A stretch of 64,000 bases of DNA, taken from NCBI GenBank assembly GCA_002104945.1, contig MCFH01000010.1, positions 248,001-312,000 on the forward strand. Direction: 5' to 3'. Below, one piece after another: positions 1 to 14,750 of the stretch. Made by a program: the position numbers and the translations under genes. Each line of letters begins with the position of its first letter. Position 1 is the first letter of the stretch. Source of the stretch: Piromyces finnis (Eukaryota > Neocallimastigomycota > Neocallimastigomycetes > Neocallimastigales > Neocallimastigaceae). The notes beneath the pieces are model-generated. The model was not told where the DNA came from and did not search any database. It saw nothing but the letters and a program-made list of their open reading frames with translations.

Positions 1-1450
1 TCACGTATACATTTAACATATTTAGCTTCAACTTCGTTAAAAGATTTCCATTTGTTTGTAGTATACCGAATAACAACCTTTTTTTCATAATTCAAATTTT
101 GAACATTCAAAGTAACTTTTAAGCAGGTTAATTTATCATCAGTTTCTTCTGGATCATCCTTAACTAATTTAAATGATTGAATACTAACTGGTAATTCATA
201 TTGAACATGTTTTGCCTTTGATGATTTAAACTTTTGAATATGAATAACATTTCTTGGTACTGGTGACCAAGCATTTTCATATCCACGAAGTTCTGAAAAT
301 TCTTTATCTTTTAAATCGCTTTCTGGATCATCAATCTTAACTTCTACCTTTGCATCCTTAATACTCTCTGGTTTATCAGTAGTAGCGAATAAACAAATAG
401 ATTTAAAGCTATTAGTACTAAAATTAACAGATTTTTTTCTTTTTACTTTTTCCGGTGGTGAATTATTTTCATTCATTTCAGTAAGTGGAGTTAATGGTGC
501 TAATATACCTGGAAGAGATAATGCTTTTTTATGTGACTTTTCTTTTTTCTTTCTTAATATTTCTTTTTCACTCTTTGATTCTATTTTTGCTAATGATTTT
601 TCTTTTTGTAAAAACTTTTCTGTATCACTAACTTCTATATTTGTTTCATCAATTGGAATGGGTTTTTCATTCTCAATTTCAGGTTTTGCTTCAGCCTTTT
701 CCTTTTCTTCTTTATTATCACTTTTTTCTTCATTCTTTTTTATTTCTAACATTTGTTTTTTTTCTTCATCTGTTCTTTCTTCACTCTTTTTTATTTCTAA
801 TACTTCTTTCTTTTCATCAATTTTTTCATCACTCTTTTTCACTTCTAATACTTGTTCTTCTATTTTTTTATCAATTTTACTATTTTGTTCTTTTTGTTTG
901 TTTTCAACCTTTTCTATGGTATCAGTATTAATATTAGATTTCTTAGGGTTCATTTTTTTAGAATTACCCAATTGCTTTTTCTTTTGAAGACCAAAAGTAA
1001 TTTCTGATAACTTACTTTCATTATTAGATTTAGTAGGCTTTATTTTCTTAATTAATAATTGATTATTTTTAGAAAGGTTTGATTTAGCATAAGTAGAAGG
1101 AATATTATTAGTCTTTGATGGAGAGTATATAACTGTAGAGTGTTTAGTAAATAAATATGAAGATGAAGGCGAACTGTTATGTAATATTACTTTTTCTTGA
1201 CAGTTTTCAATAAGAGAAGAAATAGTTTTATTAAGTGATTCTTTTAAACTTTGATGTGACAAACTACCATTAGCAGTTGCTGATGATGGAGAAATAAGAC
1301 TTGGTGAAGGAGAATTTGTGCTTCCTAATCTTATTTTTGCATTACAACGATATTTTGAATTTGGAATAGAAACAGCATTAGTATTTGAAGGAAATCGTGG
1401 TGAAGATGCTACTGCACCTGTTGGTTCATGATCTAGTATAAAATAATTTC

Positions 1451-1482
<32 letters not shown>

Positions 1483-1586
1483 GATTGTTTTTGTTCCATA
1501 TTATTTCCCTTAATAACTGAGTCACTTTTATTATTTAATAAAAGTGATTCTAAACTATTGGATAATTCGTTAGTAATAACTGACAT
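1..1586 (-). CDS. Protein phosphatase 1 glycogen-targeting subunit (CBM21), 3' part missing
   Basis: An uninterrupted reading frame starts at the ATG complementary to 1584-1586 and runs off the window edge, giving about 528 residues without a stop. The first 370 or so residues are low complexity: an Asn run near residue 35, Ser-rich segments, then a long Lys/Glu-rich part likely to be coiled or disordered. At about residues 384-389 lies KKSVNF, which fits the RVxF docking motif for the PP1 catalytic subunit. From about residue 459 to the edge the sequence matches the start of a CBM21 domain, including NYEKKVVIRYTTNKW and the Glu-Ala-Lys-Tyr that follows. An RVxF motif plus CBM21 is the plan of PP1 regulatory subunit 3 and yeast Gac1/Pig, which bring PP1 to glycogen and glycogen synthase. 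The role is inferred from family; the end of CBM21 and the stop lie outside. Confidence 0.85.
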
Positions 1587-2149
1587 TGCTTCCTTTTATT
1601 ATTTAATTTAAAAAATATATATAATTCACTATTTTTATTTATATATATCTTTCAATTTTGAAATAATAAATATTATTAACAATTTTTTTGTTAATATATA
1701 TTTGAATTGTATAAAATTTAGTTATGCTTTTTTTCTGTTATTTCAAAGAAAATTTTTTTTTTTATTTTATTTTTTTGGGTTTGATTTTAAACTAAAAAAG
1801 AAATTTCTAAGCTCTAAATATTTTTAAACTAGGGTATTAAAGGTAGGGTTATTTATTTTATTATTTATCAGATAATAACATATAAAAAAAATAATATATA
1901 TAATAATAGAAAGTTAGTTTTAAAGATTAAATTTTATTTAATAATATATTAAATCTAAAATAATATCTAATTAAAGCAAATTTTCAAGTGATTTCTTTTC
2001 TAATTAATTATTGAAATATATTTAATTAATTTTTCAAAGGATTATAATAAGTAAAATTTATTCTCTATCTATATATATTGTCTATATTTTAAAATTATTT
2101 TTAAATAGATTTTAATGAGGTATTATATGGTGACGATAGTTTTGTGAGT

Positions 2150-2229
2150 ATTCATGATTATCTGTTTCTGTTATATGTTATTGTTATTAATTCATGATTA
2201 TCTATTTCTGTTATATAATTATTATTAAT
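2150..2229. repeat. 40-bp imperfect tandem duplication
   Basis: Two adjacent 40-base units, 2150-2189 and 2190-2229, each begin ATTCATGATTATCT and share TTTCTGTTATAT at the same offset. They differ mainly in the last third. It lies about 560 bp upstream of the start codon of the PP1 targeting subunit. It is the only longer-period repeat noticed in this spacer. Confidence 0.7.
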
Positions 2230-5200
2230 TGATTAAATCATATCTTTTAAGGTTATCTTATTTTTCTAACTACAATGAAAAATCAAGGTATATATTTATA
2301 TTTTAATTATTATATTATTGTATTAACAATAATGATTATTAGAGTAAATATAAAAATTGGGAAAATTTACTTTATGATTTAACAATCTTAATTATTAAAA
2401 GTAAAACGTATTAAAATTAATTAACTAAATATAAAAAAAAAAAGTATATAAATAGTAATGAAACAATAGTAATAATAAATAATTAAAAATACTAAAATTT
2501 TAAGAAATTGCGATTTTTAACAACTAAATAAAAAATAATTTTTAAAAAAAATTAAAAAAAAAATTTAATATTATTGACAATGTAATTAATTAATGAAAGA
2601 ATTGTTGATAAACTATAATAAATAATAAATTGACTCGATAATCCTCTATCATTTTTTAATGTTTTAATATACTACGCTATTCCTTACTTTTTATATTTTT
2701 ATTATTTAATATAATTTTATTACATAATATATTATAATATGTTATTGTTATATAAATTTTTAATATTTTATAAAATTTTAGTATAATCATTCAAATTGTG
2801 AAACTCTTTCAAAACAAGTCACGATACCCCATCATTATAAATTTAAGGTATGATTAATATATGTAATATAATTTCATATATGTAATATTTTAAATACTTT
2901 AATATTATTGGTTAAAACTTATCCCAATATTTTTTAATTTTCAATACATTATTGTAATGTAATGTAAACGTTTCTTGTTTTTAGTTTTTTTTATCATACA
3001 ATACTATTGATATTGAACAATGTGATTCTCATTTTCTTATCAATCCTCTTTTTATTTATCTAATTCTATTTTATAATTTTATATATGATAAACAATTATA
3101 AAAATTATGATTCCAATAATATCACAAAAAAAACTAAAATCTTATATTAATTATATAGCTATATAATCTAAATATTCTAATTAAAAGATTTGTTGAATAG
3201 ACTCTTGTAAAATTATAATTATTATAAATACTATTAAAATATTAATACTAAAAGATTTTTCTATTATTCTACATAAAAAGGTATTACTTTTTTGTTGCTG
3301 TTGGATATTTCTGAATTCACTTTTACAAAAAAAATTGTACTAATAAAAAAATTTTAATGAAAAGCATTCTTACCTTTGTCTTTCCTATTAAGAATATTGT
3401 ATTTTTAAATGATAATTAAAAATAATAAAAAACTATATTTTTCTCTAATTATTTTTTATGAGTAATTGTTGAGTAATTTCTATATTAATTTTTTTATATA
3501 TAATAAAGTTTGTATAAAAAATTTTTTATTGAATTTTTCCTTTTATTAATTAAAATTTATCTTTATTTGTTAAGGACAAAACTTTATGATTTTCAAAAAC
3601 TATTAATATATTTCTTTTATTATATAACGATTAGAAATATATTAATGCTGATATTATAAAAATTCTATTAATTTGACTTAAATATATAAGAATATTTAAA
3701 TTTTACTATTATTTTAATAATCTATTCTATAGAATTTGTATGCTTCTATTTTTTTTTTTGATAATGTATTGATATATCTATTTTTGTTATTTAATTTTTT
3801 TAACATAAATTTCTTTAATGGTTATTTCAATTATTATATTTCCTTTAAAAAAATTTATTACTTATGATTATTATTTGTTTAGGTAGCTTTGTTTCTTTTT
3901 TTTTTAATTAATTTAATTGAATTGTTTTTTTTTTTTTTACTTATTTTTAATGAATATTATTTTTGTTTAATTTTTTATAATTTATGCTTATTATTTCAAT
4001 TGTTTTATTTTTATTTTACTTTTATAATTTCTTTTTACTTATTTTTTAATATACTTTTTATTTCTTTCTTTTTTTGTAATTAATATATATATTTTTTTGA
4101 CAATTTATAATTTATATATATGTTGTATTGTATGTATTATATCTTAAATATAATTTACTAAATAATTATACAATAATCAATACCTAATTTATTTTTTTTT
4201 ATAAATTAGTTGTGTGTTTTTTTTATACAACTAAATTATATATTAATTATATAATATATAAATTTTCAACAATATGAGTAAAGAAAGCAAAAAAAAAATT
4301 GCTAAAAAAAATAAAAAAAGCTTGTCTTTTTATATTAATTTTTATTATAGATTGTTTTTTTTTTTTTTTATTAATATTATTCTTGGTTAGGTTGCTTAAT
4401 TGTATAAAATAAAAAAATAATAAATAAAGTTTATAACTTTTAATATTTGGTTTATGATATTTTCCCTCTATTATTATTATATATTATATTATAATAATAA
4501 TATATATGAAATAAATTATTAATAATAGAAAAATTATATTAAAGAGGACGACATTAGCCAAAAAAAAAAAAAAAAATCGATAAATAAATAATTATTAATT
4601 TAATATATATAATAAAATTGAAAATTTAAATGTAAAAGAAATCATTATTGTAATGTAATGGAACTTTGAATATAAATTAAAAAAAAAATTAATTTCAATT
4701 TATTTTACTAGCAAATTATTATATTATTTTTTTGGCTACAATATACCATTGGTAGAATGATAGTATATGTATTAACCAATGAGTTTTGTATTAGAAAAAA
4801 AAAAAAGTATAATGAATTTATAATAGAAATATTGAATGAAAAAGAAAAAAGTTATATTAGAATAAATAGAAAAAATAATAAATAATAATGATTATATATG
4901 AAAAAAAAATTATATTATTTATATTTTTCATATTATTTATTGTATATTACTTTTTTTATAATTAATAGAATCAAATATTGAAAATAATTTACATCATTTT
5001 ATTATTCATTATCAATAACAATAATAGTGATAATTAATGTCAGTTACTATTTATTTTTTAAAAATTAGTTATCGCTTATCCTTTAACTATATATCTTAAT
5101 TTAAATTTTAAATTATCATTTTAGGACGAATAAACTGAAACATACACTAATTTTATACTACTTTTTATTTTTCAATATTAATGAACCATAATTCAATGAT

Positions 5201-7851
5201 ACTATTTTCATTTTAATTGGTGCCTTATAAGTAAAAAAATCCATCTGACAATTTGAATGGATGGAATTTTTTAATAAGAAAGTTATGGTTAAGTATTCAA
5301 CTTTCTGTATAAATTTAAAGAATTATTTTAAATCGATAAATTTAATTTTTATTTTATATTGTGTAACATCATTAATATTATTCCTAATTTAATATTATAT
5401 AATAAAAAATATTAATAATAATTATATTAATTGAATTTTAATGAGTTAATATTGGAGGTGTAACAAAAATTAATAATTTTAATAATTATAAATTTATATT
5501 TTTTTTTGTCACATCAATAAAATTATTTAATTAAAAAAAATTATATATATTATAATATATGGATAATAAAAATATTATATAGGATAAAAAAAATAATATA
5601 TGAATTATAATATTATTGATAAGGCATCGAATTTATTTCAAATTTATTGAAATTCTTTAAGCATCTTTCAAATAAAAAGAAATATATAAAAAAAAATTAA
5701 TTTTTATATTATATAAATGGATTAATATATAAAACAGTATTATCTAAATAAATAAAAAACTGTATAATATATTACCATGATTATATCAAAAAAAAAAAGT
5801 TTTATAAAATGAAAATTACTAATAAAAAAAAAAGAAAGTATTAGATATATACAAGAAAAATAATGTTAATGTTTTTATTGTAAAAGATTATCTTTTTATT
5901 ACTACTATAAATATCGAAAAAAGAAAAATCATTAATACAAAAAGAAAAAATTGAAAAAAAGTTTGTAAATCATTAATTATTACTTCTTTAAATCAATGTT
6001 ATAATACAATAACAAAATTATAATTCTATAAATCTAATAGTATTGGATAATATATAAATAATAAGCTTTTAAATAAAAATATTTTTAATAAATATTTCTG
6101 TATTTTCATAAATACTTTTATTACATAGATTATAATATATTACTATGATAATAGAGATAATTATAGCTATCATTGATTGTTGCTACTATTAGTATATGTT
6201 ACAATTAGATGGTATAATCATTAGTAGTGGTACTACTACTAAAAGATTATAAAAGAAATTTATTAACAATACTAAATAAATAGTAGTAACAATAAGAAAT
6301 AAGAATTACATTTTAATATACAATTATTTTTTGTAATGTATTAATATAGACATTATTACGAATATTTAAAAATACAGAAATAAAAAAAAATCTGTTTAAT
6401 TTATTATTATTTATCCCAAATAAATTATTTATTTTCATAAGATTTACTCCTTAAAACTTGTTTTTAATTTTTTATATAATGTTATTTCTAATATATTAAC
6501 TATAATAGTATTAGGATGATGATAAAATATATATATTATTTTTAGATTTTATATAGTAAAGGGATTGTTTTTTTTTTCTATGAATTTATAAATCTAATTT
6601 ACTTTTTCTAGTTTTATTATAACAAAAAATTTGTTCTAAAATTCGCCGCTTATTAAACATTAAAAAAAAATTATATTAAATAACATTATATTACAATTTT
6701 CTACAGTTAAAAACATAAATTGTATAAATTATTTTTATATTAAATAATAAAGTTTAAATTATACCTTTATTTTATTGGATCCCAATCAATTTTTTTATTA
6801 AAAATTTAATTAGATTAATTTTAGATCATTTTTGTTTTATTTTTATAATTATTTTACAGAAAAAAAAAAAGACTAGCAATAATATAATAAAAGCTCTCTT
6901 TTATATATATAGTTTACTCTATAGTTTAATATAAATAATTAAAATATATATTTAATTAGAACTTTTTTATTATATATTCATAATTACAATTAAAATTGCT
7001 TTGTCTTTTTATTATTATTACCATTGCATCTTTCTATATATGAAAGAGAACATTCATTGTCTTTTAGAATATATTTTTATTACAAAATAACCCAAATAAA
7101 AAATTAGCAATAATAAGTTAATATTTTATATATTTATTTAATAAATTTCATTTAAATTTAATAAATAATTTCAAAAAAAGAAAACTTTAAAAACTTAAAG
7201 ATTTTAAAAAAATATTTGTATTAATTAACCAACAATAAATAATAATAGTATAATTTGTATACAATAAAAAAATTACATATTAACAATAATATATTATATT
7301 TATATATTGAATTATTAAAATAGCGGATAAAAAAATGACACAGAAAAAAATAGGAATAAAATTTACCAGAAAAAAAATTAAAAATTAAATTTTAATAGTG
7401 GGGAAAATAAATTAAAAAATTGCCATTTTATTGTTTCTGTATATTATAACAGATTAGAATAGAACATAGAAAGAACATAGAACAATGGTAGCCGCATTCA
7501 TTAGAATATTACAACTATTATTTAAAGATTTATTTATTATTAATACCTATGTAAATAATTTATAATGATAAAAAAAAACCTATAACCTAGGAAATATTGG
7601 TAATATTTATCAAATTTATTAAAAACATAGTAAAATAAATATAAATTATTAAAATCTTTTACTTTTAAAAAAATATTATAAAGATTATTTATCATTAGTA
7701 GATTTGTAATTTTATTATATAGTCAAAAAAACAATTAAACATCATACATATGATATTTTATAACAATATATAAAAAAATAAATAATCTAATTAATATAAA
7801 TAATTAAAAAATAAATAAAAGTAATTTTAGATGATTATAATAAATTATATT

Positions 7852-8151
<300 letters not shown>

Positions 8152-9194
8152 TATTATTTATTTATTAATTCTTTATTATTTACTAAATTATAAATAACTA
8201 ATTTCCCAATGTTAATTTATTTTGTTATTATTATACTATTGCTGTTTATTTTTTATAGTAATATATTATAGTGGATTAGCGTAATAAAAATTAAATTATT
8301 TTAAATAGCATATTCTAATCCTTAAGATTTAATAATAATTTTTAATCTTAAAAAAATTTGATATAAAATTATTATAATACAATTATTATGTTAACAACCT
8401 TATTATGAGTAACTATTTATTTATAAAATACTTTTTGTATATGTATAAAATACATTAAAGTTTCCATAGAAATATAAATATATAAATATTAAAATTATAA
8501 TATAAATAATATTAATAATATATCCTTAACTTTTTTGTTGTTTAATACATCAGATCATTTTTTATTTGTAATCTTATCAAAAATCAATTATAGATATTCT
8601 TTATTTCAATCGTGAATATCTTCAATATTTACACTATGCTATTTTGGAGGCAATGAGCCAAAATAATAATTATTATAATTATTTATCGTTATTTCCTTTT
8701 TCTTTTATTATTAGTTGTTGTTGTTATTATAATTGTCTTTTTTTTTTTTTAACAATAAATTTATTATCTAATATTTTATCATTTATTTTTTGATTGATAA
8801 ATAAAACTGTCTATTTTGATAATATTGAAAAGATTTATTTATTTCCATAAAAGGATATTATTAATTTAAAAGACACAAAACCACTGTATTTTATCAAATT
8901 AAAAAGTCTTGCTGCTATAAAAATAATTTATTATGACAACTTGAATTATGGAAAAATAATAATAAAAAAATAACAAAAAAAAAAAGGAAAAAAAAAAAAA
9001 AAGCTGAAAAATTTTTATTTATTGGTATATTTATTAATTTATTTTATGATAATATATTATTGATATAAAAATAAAAAATGGATACTTTTCCAAAAGAAAT
9101 AAAAAAAAAAAAAAAAAGAAACCTATTTTTTAATGTAATGATTTTTTAAATTTAAATTTTAAAAATAAATAAATAATATAAATAATTCTATAAA

Positions 9195-9226
<32 letters not shown>

Positions 9227-10422
9227 TTAAAGATCTTTTATATAGACAGTCGTACGGACAGCATTGGAATAACCTTCATTATAGCTAAACCAAATTTCAT
9301 GTGAAGATTCAGTTTTTAAACTAGATTTATTAGTTGAATTTTCAGTAGTCTTTGCTTTGAAAAATTCTTTCATATCCTATATGAAAAAAAAAAAAAAAAA
9401 AAAAAAATTAGAAATTATTAAAGTAAATATGATAATTTAATTAATTATATTTATTATATCAATACTATATCGTATTAATACTTACTATGGCATTTGTTAT
9501 TTTCTTTTCATCACCATCAATTGGCTTGCTAACCTTATTAATTACACCTTCTGTTGTTGCCTTTTTTAATTCACTTTTATAATATAAAAAAATTTATTAA
9601 TTATTTAATTAAACTATATATATCATTTATTATAATTCATTTATTTAGTCTAATTACCTAATTCTTTTGCGATCATTTTCTTTAACCTTTTCTAAATCTT
9701 CTTTACTTATTTGGAAACTATCTTTAGTCTTGGCATCTACTGCCATCTTATCTTCATTTTTCTTATTTTTATTGCTATTAGGGTCTATTGACATATTCTG
9801 TAATTCTTGAGTAGTACTTTTAATTAATGAATTTTCAATTCTTCTCATTTTTTCCATTTCAACCTAATATAGAGTAATATTTAAATAATTTGTTGTTAGT
9901 CATTTCTTTATATATATCGTGTTGTTGGCTATTATTCAATAGTGTTTTTAATAATTTACCTCTTGTGCAACAATTTGTTGCATTTGATAGTTGACATAAT
10001 CGAAACCAAATTTATCTTTATTCTTAACAAAAAGACTGAGGTTACTTTGGGGTTGATCTTGATCTTTGGCGTAGGCATCTGCAGCAAAATCAATTAAATG
10101 ACCAATAGGTCTGTCATTTTCATTTAATCAACAGATAATTATATATATTTAAAAAAAAATTTAAAATAATGGAATAATAATAAAAGAAAATACAAATATA
10201 TCTAAACCACTTTAAAAACAATTTAATTTATTTTCTACACTTACGGTTCTAAACGATATATATAATTAGTTGAATCTGGAACCCTTTCTTGAACACATGT
10301 CATTCCAAAGGATACTAATATTCCAACTAAGTTGTCTAATTTTTTACGATCATCTGGTTTCAAAAGTAATACATTAGACTAAATATATATTTAAAAAAAA
10401 ACAATGACAAACAATTACTTTT

Positions 10423-10487
<65 letters not shown>

Positions 10488-11342
10488 CTTTTAAAATAGA
10501 GTAATTTATTACTGTTTTTATATTAGGTTCCGTAATTCTTAATAAATAACTCACGAGTCCTGAAACTACTTCATTATAATTCCATCCATTATATTGAAGT
10601 TGTGAGTTAATACCAGAAATAAATTGATTCAAAATATTTAAATTATTGGATAATGCTACAAAGGATTCATAATCGTGACGAGGGTATTCAAGAATTGGTT
10701 GAGGCTTACGATAGCGATTTATTGTATTAAAGTTTTGTCCAGAATTTTGTTGATAAGGTGCCAATGGAAATGCTGAACGTAAAGTGGTAGAAGAAAAGTA
10801 ACGATAGAAACTGATAATTGGATAAATTGCATAATCCGATAGTTCAAATTGAGCAAATTTGGTAATATGAAGATTAATATAATCATAGAATTCAAGCCAT
10901 TCACTAACTAAGACATATTTTGATTTTGATGGATCACTTGAAAAATTAACTGTTTTTAATTTAATATAGTTTTCAAAGCATCCTATAATAATTTTTTCAT
11001 ATTCACCACTAGAATTAATTAATGCTGTTAATCTTGATATATAACGATTGGATAATGCATCTATTATTATTAATGCGAATTATATATTTTATTTAATAAT
11101 TTGATAATTTTATTTAATAAAACATATTATTTCAAATTAAAATAAAAATACAAACTTTGATTTTCTTCTTTTAAGTTTTGTCCAAGAGTATAACTACGTT
11201 TATCTCTAGCATTTGGTATGGTGAATACATTTTCCCAAATATTAAATAAACTTTTATTTAAATCCTTATGCCCAATACTCACACTAGATAATGTTTCTAA
11301 TGTTAATTTTTCATGTTTACTATTAATGAACTAGAGATAAGA

Positions 11343-11390
<48 letters not shown>

Positions 11391-12592
11391 TAATACAAAT
11401 AGCATTTCTTAATAATTTTATATTAAGCAAAATCAATTAAATATATAAACAAAACAAACCTGCAACGTATTAATACAATTTCTAATATCGCACTCAGTTA
11501 TTTCACAAAGTGCTAAAAGAGAACGAATATCTGCTTGGAAATTACAATTATCACAAATTTCTTTTAATCTTTTGGCTAATTGTTTAGGCTGTGGTGGTTT
11601 GAATGAATAAATTTGAGCAATAGTACGTAAAGGTTTTAATACTGGTGTGTATCTACCCGAAAAAATATATATATATATATAATAAAATTTTTTAATGATA
11701 TTTCAAAGAAAAAAATAAATAATAAAACAATATCATACATTCTCATATAGAAAATATAGCAAGTAATTTTTTACGAAAAATAAAAATAATACTTACTGGT
11801 CATTACAAATACATATAATTGGTCTCATGAGTGGTTTTAATTGCTTTCCTCTTTTTCCTAAAAAAAATATGTATATTTATATTATTATATTGAATAAAAT
11901 TTTAACAATGTTCATTTTTTATTTATACATACTTTTTTTATCTGTTGACTGTGATGATTCTGCTGTTACAATATTAACTAAGAGCTTAATAAAGTTCTTA
12001 TTTATTTTATAAAAATATAAATATTATATATAAATTACAAATGAATAGTAGTAAATTTATTAATAAATAAATTTAATATTAATAATTGATTAATTAATAT
12101 GTTAAAAAAATTTTTAATAAATCCATACCTGGTCTCCTGATCCTTTACCACTAACACCATCAATTTCATCAATGATTACTAAGTTTGGTTTACCATTAGT
12201 AATATTTTGCATTTCTAATGCTGATAGAAGTTTGTTTTTTACAGAATTACCTGTTCGATCATCACTAAAATTAAAAAGAAAAAAAAAATAATTTAGAAAT
12301 AATTTAAAAATAGTATTATTTAAAAATTACTAAATAGTGTATTAAACAATATTTCTTATTTAAAATACCTTGCATTAATTTCTACTACATTATAACCACA
12401 ATGTTTTGCTATAACATGTGCTAAAGTGGTTTTACCTAAACCTGGTGGTCCAGCTAAAAGCATAATCTATAGAGGAAAAATATAATAATTAATAATAATA
12501 ATAATAATAGTATTTATCCGTTTATTTATTCTAGATATCTAATAATAATCTATTAATAATACCTTTTTAAATGGTCTCTTATATTTATCATT

Positions 12593-12635
<43 letters not shown>

Positions 12636-14750
12636 AAACAATATATATATATATTAATGTTAATTTTTATTTATTTATTTTTTTTTAAACAACAACAACA
12701 ACAACAACAATAATAAAATAGTAGATTATTATATTTACATTAACATCAATATTTCTGATAGCATTTAAAGTACTTTGAGCCTTTAAATAATCCTTTTTTT
12801 GGAAAACACAGTAATCCCATTCTTTGACCCATGATAATACCTCTCGATTAACTCTCTAATAATTGATAATATATTTTAATATCTTTAATGTACAAATGAT
12901 AATATACAAAAAAAAAAAAAAATTATTCCTTTGAAGACTTAAATGTTTACCTCATCACCTAATAAATCCGTATATCTTTTAGGAGTGTAAGCATTAACCC
13001 AGAGATCCTTTTCATGTTCCTTCTTGTTTTCCTCACCTTCTTTTCCTTTTCCCTTTTTCTTATTTTTATCATCTTCCCATATTTCCATATATTCTTCTTG
13101 ATTTTCATTATTATTATAAAGCTGAATGATTTCTTTTGCTTCTTGAATCTCTTTTCTTTCTTTCTTTTCTTTTTCAACCTCTTCTAATAAATGATATATT
13201 GATACATCCAAAAGTTGACCATTCATATTTTTAACTGTTAATTCCTTGTTTTGTCGATGAATTTCATTTACCGTTGGTATAGGTTTAAATGGTATATAAA
13301 GAGGTAAATTATCGTAGGAATAACCTGTTAAATAAACTGTACCAGCTTCAGGTCTTTCAGTGAAATTTCTACCAGATGATGTAGTTATTTTCTTTGTTGG
13401 ATTATTTAAAGTTAAACCAGCTGAAGAATCTGAAGTTGTACCAAAATTTAAATCAATATTCATATCAGATGTGGTATGTACTGCATGTTGTTGTGGATGG
13501 CTGGTAGTTTTGGTTTGATGATCATTATCAATAAATTCCTTCCATTCTAATATAGAATTATTCATATTTATTTTTTCAGAAGATTGTTGCCATTCTAACG
13601 GCTCTTCTGATTCATCTGTTAAACTAAAACCTATTCCTGTATCCCAAGGCATAGACTTTTTATTTTTATGTTCCCAATCTAAGGTATTTTGTGTGTATGA
13701 TGCTGATGATGGAATATAATTATTTAATGCATTTAATGGATTGTTCATATTGTCTTTATTTCTTTCATTATTAAGAGGAGAAAAATCTAATTCGTCTTCA
13801 TCCTCAAAATCCAATGCTGGTCTTTTACCTTTTTGCTTCATTGAACTATTTAAAGTGTCAGATTGGTTTTGAATTAACTTATTATTCATATCTTTATTAT
13901 TTAATTCTTGTTGTGTTTTTAATGGTGCCGGTATTGAAGCTGGTAATGTTTGATTTTGTTGAACTAAATTATCTTCATACATAGACTGTAAATATTCATT
14001 TTCTTCTTCCTGTAATATATCTTTTAACATTTCCTCTTCATCTTCTAATAATTCGTCTTCATTTATATCTGGTGGAGGTTCTAATTGACTTTCAAACATA
14101 TTCTTGTAAGATCTAAAATATTCTTCTTCTTCATCAATTGAATTATTCTTTTCATTTTTATTTAAGCTTGTACCAAAATTTATATTATTATTACTGCTAT
14201 CATTATTATTATCTTTCTCATTTGTGTCTGAATCATCTTCATCCTCGAATCTAATAGGTGGAAAACTTGAGTTTTCAAATATTACATCTTTAAGGTCGTC
14301 ATTACTATTTAATATGCTATTATTATTGAAATCACTCAATGAATTATTATTTGAATTTAAAAAATTACTATCTAATCCATTTCCTATTTTGGGAATAAAA
14401 TATCATTTAAATTAAATAAAAAACGTGTTAAATATATATTAAAACATCTATATGACATTAATTGTATTAATCTCAAGGAATTAATTAAATGGATAAAATA
14501 TTGATTTATGAATTTATAATTTATTATTTTTAATTCAAGAATGTATTGAAATGCAGATTCAATTTAATTGATTATCAGAAATCTGAATTATAATTAAAAA
14601 AGTACTTATTAATTATAACAATAATAACAATAAATTATTTAAATACCTACCTAAACTTGTATCATTTTGTAAAGGCGCTATTGGAATTAAATTAATGTTA
14701 TTATTTAAATTAGTATTTTGAATTGGATTTTTTTCTGCTTCAGGATTCAT
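9227..14750 (-). CDS. CTF18: Chromosome transmission fidelity protein 18 (alternative clamp-loader large subunit)
   Basis: Sixteen exons join in frame (14750-14651, 14383-12951, 12855-12739, 12595-12563, 12466-12369, 12264-12129, 11996-11933, 11857-11797, 11652-11460, 11330-11156, 11060-10513, 10378-10245, 10110-9960, 9863-9658, 9573-9486, 9376-9227) and encode 1228 residues. The AAA+ core is clear: Walker A GPPGLGKT (567-574), VVEINASDDR just after it, and Walker B with DEID (about 626-629). RFC-like helical domains follow. The last exon carries the Ctf18 signature [11 protein letters not shown], the segment that binds Ctf8 and Dcc1. CTF18-RFC loads PCNA in replication and cohesion. The first 500 or so residues are an acidic, Asn/Gln-rich extension, making the protein longer than I recall for yeast (about 740) or human (about 975). 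Exon 4 is only 33 bp. The family assignment is firm; the start is the first ATG that joins in frame. Confidence 0.95.
10425..10480. repeat. T56 homopolymer in a CTF18 intron
   Basis: Fifty-six consecutive T are followed by seven A, inside the intron between exons 11 and 12 of CTF18. In the sense of the gene it is an A-run early in the intron, followed by T7 in reverse order. It is the longest homopolymer I noticed in the window. Confidence 0.9.

Noticed and set aside
3889-4083. 64-codon frame of Phe, Leu and Ile
   Set aside because: T-rich DNA only; composition unlike the real proteins in the window and no supporting exon.
4738-4800. Short tRNA-like segment with TTGGTAGAATGATAG and ACCAATG
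   Set aside because: No T-arm consensus, no 7-bp acceptor stem and no plausible anticodon arm; the CATTGGT/ACCAATG pairing is a short AT-region palindrome.
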